A stretch of 60,000 nucleotides of DNA from Nematostella vectensis (taxonomy: Eukaryota; Cnidaria; Anthozoa; Actiniaria; Edwardsiidae): NCBI RefSeq assembly GCF_932526225.1, contig NC_064044.1, positions 8,918,801 to 8,978,800 of the forward strand. Direction: 5' to 3'. The position numbers and the translations under genes were made by a program. Positions 52,825-60,000 of this stretch are shown one piece after another (within the stretch, counting starts at the first letter, position 1; every line of letters begins with the position of its first letter). The notes under the pieces are model-generated. The model searched no databases. It was not told the origin of the DNA and was given only the letters and a program-made list of their open reading frames with translations.

Positions 52825-55800
52825 GGCATCAGTTAGGAGCTAGTACACGAGAGGACATACAAGACGTCCTTAAGTAGCTAGTACACGAGAGGACATACAA
52901 GACGTCCTTAAGTAGCTAGTACACGAGAGGACATACAAGACATCAGTTAGTAGCTAGTACACGAGAGGACATACAAGACGTCAGTTAGTAGCTATTACAC
53001 GAGAGGACATACAAGACGTCAGTTAGTAGCTAGTACACGAGAGGACATACAAGACATCAGTTAGTAGCTAGTACACGAGAGGACATACAAGACATCAGTT
53101 AGTAGCTAGTACACGAGAGAACATACAAGACATCAGTTAGTAGCTAGTACACGAAAGAACATACAAGACATCAGTTAGTAGCTAGTACACGAGAGGACAT
53201 ACAAGACATCAGTTTGTAGCTAGTACACGAGAGGACATACAAGACGTCAGTTAGTAGCTAGTACACGAGAGGACATACAAGACATCAGTTAGTAGCTAGT
53301 ACACGAGAGGACATACAAGACGTCAGTTTGTAGCTAGTACACGAGAGGACATACAAGACGTCAGTTAGTAGCTAGTACACGAGAGGACATACAAGACATC
53401 AGTTAGTAGCTAGTACACGAGAGGACATACAAGACGTCATTTAGTAGCTAGTACACGAGAGGACATACAAGACATCAGTTAGTAGCTAGTACACGAGAGG
53501 ACATACAAGACGTCAGTTAGTAGCTAGTACACGAGAGGACATACAAGACATCAGTTAGTAGCTAGTACACGAGAGGACATACAAGACATCAGTTAGTAGC
53601 TAGTACACGAGAGGACATACAAGACGTCCTTAAGTAGCTATTACACGAGAGGACATACAAGACATCAGTTAGTAGCTAGTACACGAGAAGACATACAAGA
53701 CATCAGTTAGTAGCTAGTACACGAGAGGACATACAAGACATCAGTTAGTAGCTAGTACACGAGAGGACATACAAGACATCAGTTAGTAGCTAGTACACGA
53801 GAGGACATACAAGACATCAGTTAGTAGCTAGTACACGAGAGGACATACAAGACATCAGTTAGTAGCTAGTACACGAGAGGGCATACAAGACGTCATTTAG
53901 TAGCTAGTACACGAGAGGACATACAAGACATCAGTTAGTAGCTAGTACACGAGAGGACATACAAGACATCAGTTAGTAACTAGTACACGAGAGGACATAC
54001 AAGACGTCAGTTAGTAGCTAGTACACGAGAGGACATACAAGACATCATTTAGTAGCTAGTACACGAGAGGACATACAAGACATCAGTTAGTAGCTAGTAC
54101 ACGAGAGGACATACAAGACGTCAGTTAGTAGCTAGTACACGAGAGGACATACAAGACATCAGTTAGTAGCTAGTACACGAGAGGACATACAAGACGTCCT
54201 TAAGTAGCTAGTACACGAGAGGACATTCAAGACATCAGTTAGTAGCTAGTACACGAGAGGACATACAAGACGTCAGTTTGTAGCTAGTACACGAGAGGAC
54301 ATACAAGACGTCAGTTTGTAGCTAGTACACGAGAGAACATACAAGACATCAGTTAGTAGCTAGTACACGAGAGGAGATACAAGACATCAGTTAGTAGCTA
54401 GTACACGAGAGGGCATACAAGACGTCATTTAGTAGCTAGTACACGAGAGGACATACAAGACATCAGTTAGTAGCTAGTACACGAGAGGACATACAAGACA
54501 TCAGTTAGTAACTAGTACACGAGAGGACATACAAGACGTCAGTTAGTAGCTAGTACACGAGAGGACATACAAGACATCATTTAGTAGCTAGTACACGAGA
54601 GGACATACAAGACATCAGTTAGTAGCTAGTACACGAGAGGACATACAAGACGTCAGTTAGTAGCTAGTACACGAGAGGACATACAAGACATCAGTTAGTA
54701 GCTAGTACACGAGAGGACATACAAGACATCAGTTAGTAGCTAGTACACGAGAGGACATACAAGACATCATTTAGTAGCTAGTACACGAGAGGACATAGAA
54801 GACATCAGTTAGTAGCTAGTACACGAGAGAACATACAAGACATCAGTTAGTAGCTAGTACACGAAAGAACATACAAGACATCAGTTAGTAGCTAGTACAC
54901 GAGAGGACATACAAGACGTCAGTTAGTAGCTATTACACGAGAGGACATACAAGACGTCAGTTAGTAGCTAGTACACGAGAGGACATACAAGACATCAGTT
55001 AGTAGCTAGTACACGAGAGGACATACAAGACATCAGTTAGTAGCTAGTACACGAGAGAACATACAAGACATCAGTTAGTAGCTAGTACACGAAAGAACAT
55101 ACAAGACATCAGTTAGTAGCTAGTACACGAGAGGACATACAAGACATCAGTTTGTAGCTAGTACACGAGAGGACATACAAGACGTCAGTTAGTAGCTAGT
55201 ACACGAGAGGACATACAAGACATCAGTTAGTAGCTAGTACACGAGAGGACATACAAGACGTCAGTTTGTAGCTAGTACACGAGAGGACATACAAGACGTC
55301 AGTTAGTAGCTAGTACACGAGAGGACATACAAGACATCAGTTAGTAGCTAGTACACGAGAGGACATACAAGACGTCATTTAGTAGCTAGTACACGAGAGG
55401 ACATACAAGACATCAGTTAGTAGCTAGTACACGAGAGGACATACAAGACGTCAGTTAGTAGCTAGTACACGAGAGGACATACAAGACATCAGTTAGTAGC
55501 TAGTACACGAGAGGACATACAAGACATCAGTTAGTAGCTAGTACACGAGAGGACATACAAGACGTCCTTAAGTAGCTATTACACGAGAGGACATACAAGA
55601 CATCAGTTAGTAGCTAGTACACGAGAAGACATACAAGACATCAGTTAGTAGCTAGTACACGAGAGGACATACAAGACATCAGTTAGTAGCTAGTACACGA
55701 GAGGACATACAAGACATCAGTTAGTAGCTAGTACACGAGAGGACATACAAGACATCAGTTAGTAGCTAGTACACGAGAGGACATACAAGACATCAGTTAG

Positions 55801-58800
55801 TAGCTAGTACACGAGAGGGCATACAAGACGTCATTTAGTAGCTAGTACACGAGAGGACATACAAGACATCAGTTAGTAGCTAGTACACGAGAGGACATAC
55901 AAGACATCAGTTAGTAACTAGTACACGAGAGGACATACAAGACGTCAGTTAGTAGCTAGTACACGAGAGGACATACAAGACATCATTTAGTAGCTAGTAC
56001 ACGAGAGGACATACAAGACATCAGTTAGTAGCTAGTACACGAGAGGACATACAAGACGTCAGTTAGTAGCTAGTACACGAGAGGACATACAAGACATCAG
56101 TTAGTAGCTAGTACACGAGAGGACATACAAGACGTCCTTAAGTAGCTAGTACACGAGAGGACATTCAAGACATCAGTTAGTAGCTAGTACACGAGAGGAC
56201 ATACAAGACGTCAGTTTGTAGCTAGTACACGAGAGGACATACAAGACGTCAGTTTGTAGCTAGTACACGAGAGAACATACAAGACATCAGTTAGTAGCTA
56301 GTACACGAGAGGAGATACAAGACATCAGTTAGTAGCTAGTACACGAGAGGGCATACAAGACGTCATTTAGTAGCTAGTACACGAGAGGACATACAAGACA
56401 TCAGTTAGTAGCTAGTACACGAGAGGACATACAAGACATCAGTTAGTAACTAGTACACGAGAGGACATACAAGACGTCAGTTAGTAGCTAGTACACGAGA
56501 GGACATACAAGACATCATTTAGTAGCTAGTACACGAGAGGACATACAAGACATCAGTTAGTAGCTAGTACACGAGAGGACATACAAGACGTCAGTTAGTA
56601 GCTAGTACACGAGAGGACATACAAGACATCAGTTAGTAGCTAGTACACGAGAGGACATAGAAGACATCAGTTAGTAGCTAGTACACGAGAGGACATACAA
56701 GACATCATTTAGTAGCTAGTACACGAGAGGACATAGAAGACATCAGTTAGTAGCTAGTACACTAGAGGACATACAAGACATAAGTTAGTAGCTAGTACAC
56801 GAGAGGACATACAAGACATCAGTTAGTAGCTAGTACACGAAAGGACATACAAGACATCAGTTAGTAGCTAGTACACGAGAGGACATACAAGACATCAGTT
56901 AGTAGCTAGTACACGAGAGGACATACAAGACATCAGTTAGTAGCTAGTACACGGGAGGACATACAAGACATCAGTTAGTAGCTAGTACACGAGAGAACAT
57001 ACAAGACATCAGTTAGTAGCTAGTACACGAGAGGACATACAAGACGTTATTAAGTAGCTAGTACACGAGAAGACATTCAAGACATCAGTTAGTAGCTAGT
57101 ACACGAGAGGACATACAAGACATCAGTTAGTAGCTAGTACACGAGAGGACATACAAGACATCAGTTAGTAGCTAGTACACGAGAGAACATACAAGACATC
57201 AGTTAGTAGCTAGTACACGAGAGGACATACAAGACGTCATTTAGTAGCTAGTACACGAGAAGACATACAAGACGTCAGTTAGTAGCTAGTACACGAGAGG
57301 ACATACAAGACATCAGTTAGTAGCTAGTACACGAGAGGACATACAAGACATCAGTTAGTAGCTAGTACACGAGAGGACATACAAGACATCAGTTAGTAGC
57401 TAGTACACGAGAGGACATACAAGACATCAGTTTGTAGCTAGTACACGAGAGGACATACAAGACATCAGTTAGTAGCTAGTACACGAGAGGACATACAAGA
57501 CATCAGTAAGTAGCTAGTACACGAGAGGACATACAAGACGTCAGTTAGTAGCTAGTACACGAGAGGACATACAAGACATCAGTTAGTAGCTAGTACACGA
57601 GAGGACATACAAGACATCAGTTAGTAGCTAGTACACGAGAGGACATACAAGACATCAGTAAGTAGCTAGTACACTAGAGAACATACAAGACATCACTTAG
57701 TAGCTAGTACACGAGAGGACATACAAGACGTCAGTTAGTAGCTAGTACACGAGAGGACATACAAGACATCAGTTAGTAGCTAGTACACGAGAGGACATAC
57801 AAGACGTCAGTTAGTAGCTAGTACACGAGAGGACATATAAGACGTCAGTTAGTAGCTAGTACACGAGAGGGCATACAAGACGTCAGTTAGTAGCTAGTAC
57901 ACGAGAGGACATACAAGACATCAGTTAGTAGCTAGTACACGAGAGGACATACAAGACGTCCTTAAGTAGCTAGTACACGAGAGGACATACAAGACGTCAG
58001 TTAGTAGCTAGTACACGAGAGGACATACAAGACATCAGTTAGTAGCTAGTACACGAGAGGACATACAAGACGTCAGTTAGTAGCTAGTACACGAGAGGAC
58101 ATACAAGACATCAGTTAGTAGCTAGTAAACGAGAGGACATACAAGAAATAAGTTAGTAGCTAGTACACGAGAGGACATACAAGACATCAGTTAGTAGCTA
58201 GTACACGAGAGGACATACAAGACATCAGTTAGTAGTTAGTACACGAGAGAACATACAAGACGTCATTTAGTAGCTAGTACACGAGAGGACATACGAGAGG
58301 TCAGTTAGTAGCTAGTACACGAGAGGACATACAAGACATCAGTTAGTAGCTAGTACACGAGAGGACATACAAGACGTCAGTTAGTAGCTAGTACACGAGA
58401 GGACATACAAGACATCATTTAGTAGCTAGTACACGGGAGGACATACAAGACATCAGTTAGTAGTTAGTACACGAGAGAACATACAAGACATCAGTTAGTA
58501 GCTAGTACACGAGAGGACATACAAGACATCATTTAGTAGCTAGTACACGAGAGGACATACAAGACATCAGTTAGTAGCTAGTACACGAGAGGACATACAA
58601 GACATCAGTTAGTAGCTAGTACACGAGTGGACATACAAGACATCAGTTAGTAGCTAGTACACGAGAGGACATACAAGACATCAGTTAGTAGCTAGTACAC
58701 GAGAGGACATACAAGACATCAGTTAGTAGTTAGTACACGAGAGAACATACAAGACGTCATTTAGTAGCTAGTACACGAGAGAACATACAAGACGTCAGTT

Positions 58801-60000
58801 AGTAGCTAGTACACGAGAGAACATACAAGACGTCAGTTAGTAGCTAGTACACGAGAGGAAATACAAGACGTCATTTAGTAGCTAGTACACGAGAGAACAT
58901 ACAAGACATCAGTTAGTAGCTAGTACACGAGAGGACATACAAGACATCAGTTAGTAGCTAGTACACGAGAGGACATACAAGACATCAGTTAGTAGCTAGT
59001 ACACGAGAGGACATACAAGACATCATTTAGTAGCTAGTACACGAGAGGACATACAAGACGTCATTTAGTAGCTAGTACACGAGAGGACATACAAGACATC
59101 AGTTAGTAGCTAGTACACGAGAGGACATACAAGACATCAGTTAGTAGCTAGTACACGAGAGGACATACAAGACGTCAGTTAGTAGCTAGTACACGAGAGG
59201 ACATACAAGACGTCAGTTAGTAGCTAGTACACGAGAGGACATACAAGACGTCATTTAGTAGCTAGTACACGAGAGGACATACAAGACGTCATTTAGTAGC
59301 TAGTACACGAGAGGACATACAAGACATCAGTTAGTAGCTAGTACACGAGAGGACATACAAGACATCAGTTAGTAGCTAGTACACGAGAGGACATACAAGA
59401 CGTCAGTTAGTAGCTAGTACACGAGAGGACATACAAGACGTCAGTTAGTAGCTAGTACACGAGAGGACATACAAGACGTCATTTAGTAGCTAGTACACGA
59501 GAGAACATACAAGACGTCATTTAGTAGCTAGTACACGAGAGAACATACAAGACGTCAGTTAGTAGCTAGTACACGAGAGGACATACAAGACGTCAGTTAG
59601 TAGCTAGTACACGAGAGGAAATACAAGACGTCATTTAGTAGCTAGTACACGAGAGAACATACAAGACATCAGTTAGTAGCTAGTACACGAGAGGACATAC
59701 AAGACATCAGTTAGTAGCTAGTACACGAGAGGACATACAAGACGTCAGTTAGTAGCTAGTACACGAGAGGACATACAAGACATCAGTTAGTAGCTAGTAC
59801 ACGAGAGGACATACAAGACATCATTTAGTAGCTAGTACACGAGAGGACATACAAGACATCAGTTAGTAGCTAGTACACGAGAGGACATACAAGACGTCAG
59901 TTTGTAGCTAGTACACGAGAGGACATACAAGACGTCAGTTAGTAGCTAGTACACGAGAGGACATACAAGACGTCAGTTAGTAGCTAGTACACGAGAGAAC
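52825..60000. repeat. 38-bp satellite, about 188 copies, in an unc-45 intron
   Basis: The unit reads TAGTACACGAGAGGACATAC AAGACATCAGTTAGTAGC and runs to the window edge. The main variants are GACGTC/GACATC, CAGTTAG/CATTTAG, CAGTTTG and CCTTAAG. There are no spacers. Patterns of rare variants repeat at exactly 1938 bp (51 units), for example GAGAAG at 53681 and 55619. On the minus strand the unit contains CGTGTACTAGCTACTAACTGACG, resembling the adjacent acceptor CGTGTTTTAG/CTACCTGACG. Confidence 0.97.

Noticed and set aside
52825-60000. CRISPR-like direct repeats
   Set aside because: The 38-bp units abut without spacers and vary by point changes, and the context is a eukaryotic intron. It is a satellite.

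Overview
The window is metazoan nuclear DNA, AT-rich, with short GT-AG introns, many small inverted-repeat transposons and long tandem arrays. Gene content and repeat style suggest an invertebrate, most likely an anthozoan cnidarian. That assignment is inference; no species-specific marker was tested.

Layout. 1-411 is the last coding exon of a receptor tyrosine kinase (RTK) whose body lies left of the window. 412-6570 is its 3' flank with three small RNA genes. 9039-23883 (+) is a complete second RTK in 19 exons: signal peptide, three FN3, Ig-like, SEA, FN3, transmembrane segment, FGFR-like tyrosine kinase and tyrosine-containing tail (1118 codons, all exon phases join). 23884-35850 is a second, larger small-RNA cluster made by tandem duplication of the 412-6500 flank and a further copy of part of it. 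37441-52801 (-) holds 13 exons of an UNC-45 myosin chaperone (UCS domain). An intronless class A GPCR (48064-49065, -) sits in one of its introns. From about 52.8 kb to the window end there is a 38-bp satellite filling an unc-45 intron.

The most interesting system is a family of eleven short RNA genes with the hallmarks of Ro-associated Y RNAs / nematode stem-bulge RNAs. Each starts GGTCCGG and ends ACTTGACC, has a GAGGG/CCCTC upper stem and a GGGTTATC loop entry, and is usually followed by a T run. Each has a strikingly constant RNA polymerase III type 3 promoter: CCCACATG 64-68 bp upstream of the body and a TATA box about 30 bp upstream. Four size classes (80, 59, 62, 51 nt) are interleaved in three repeat units plus two extra copies.

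The second theme is that most tandem arrays in both multi-exon genes start at a splice junction and contain a copy of the exon end plus the donor or acceptor. At least twelve independent arrays do so, including the 38-bp satellite, whose unit resembles the acceptor of the unc-45 exon next to it. This looks like recurrent expansion of exon-intron junctions into decoy splice-site arrays.
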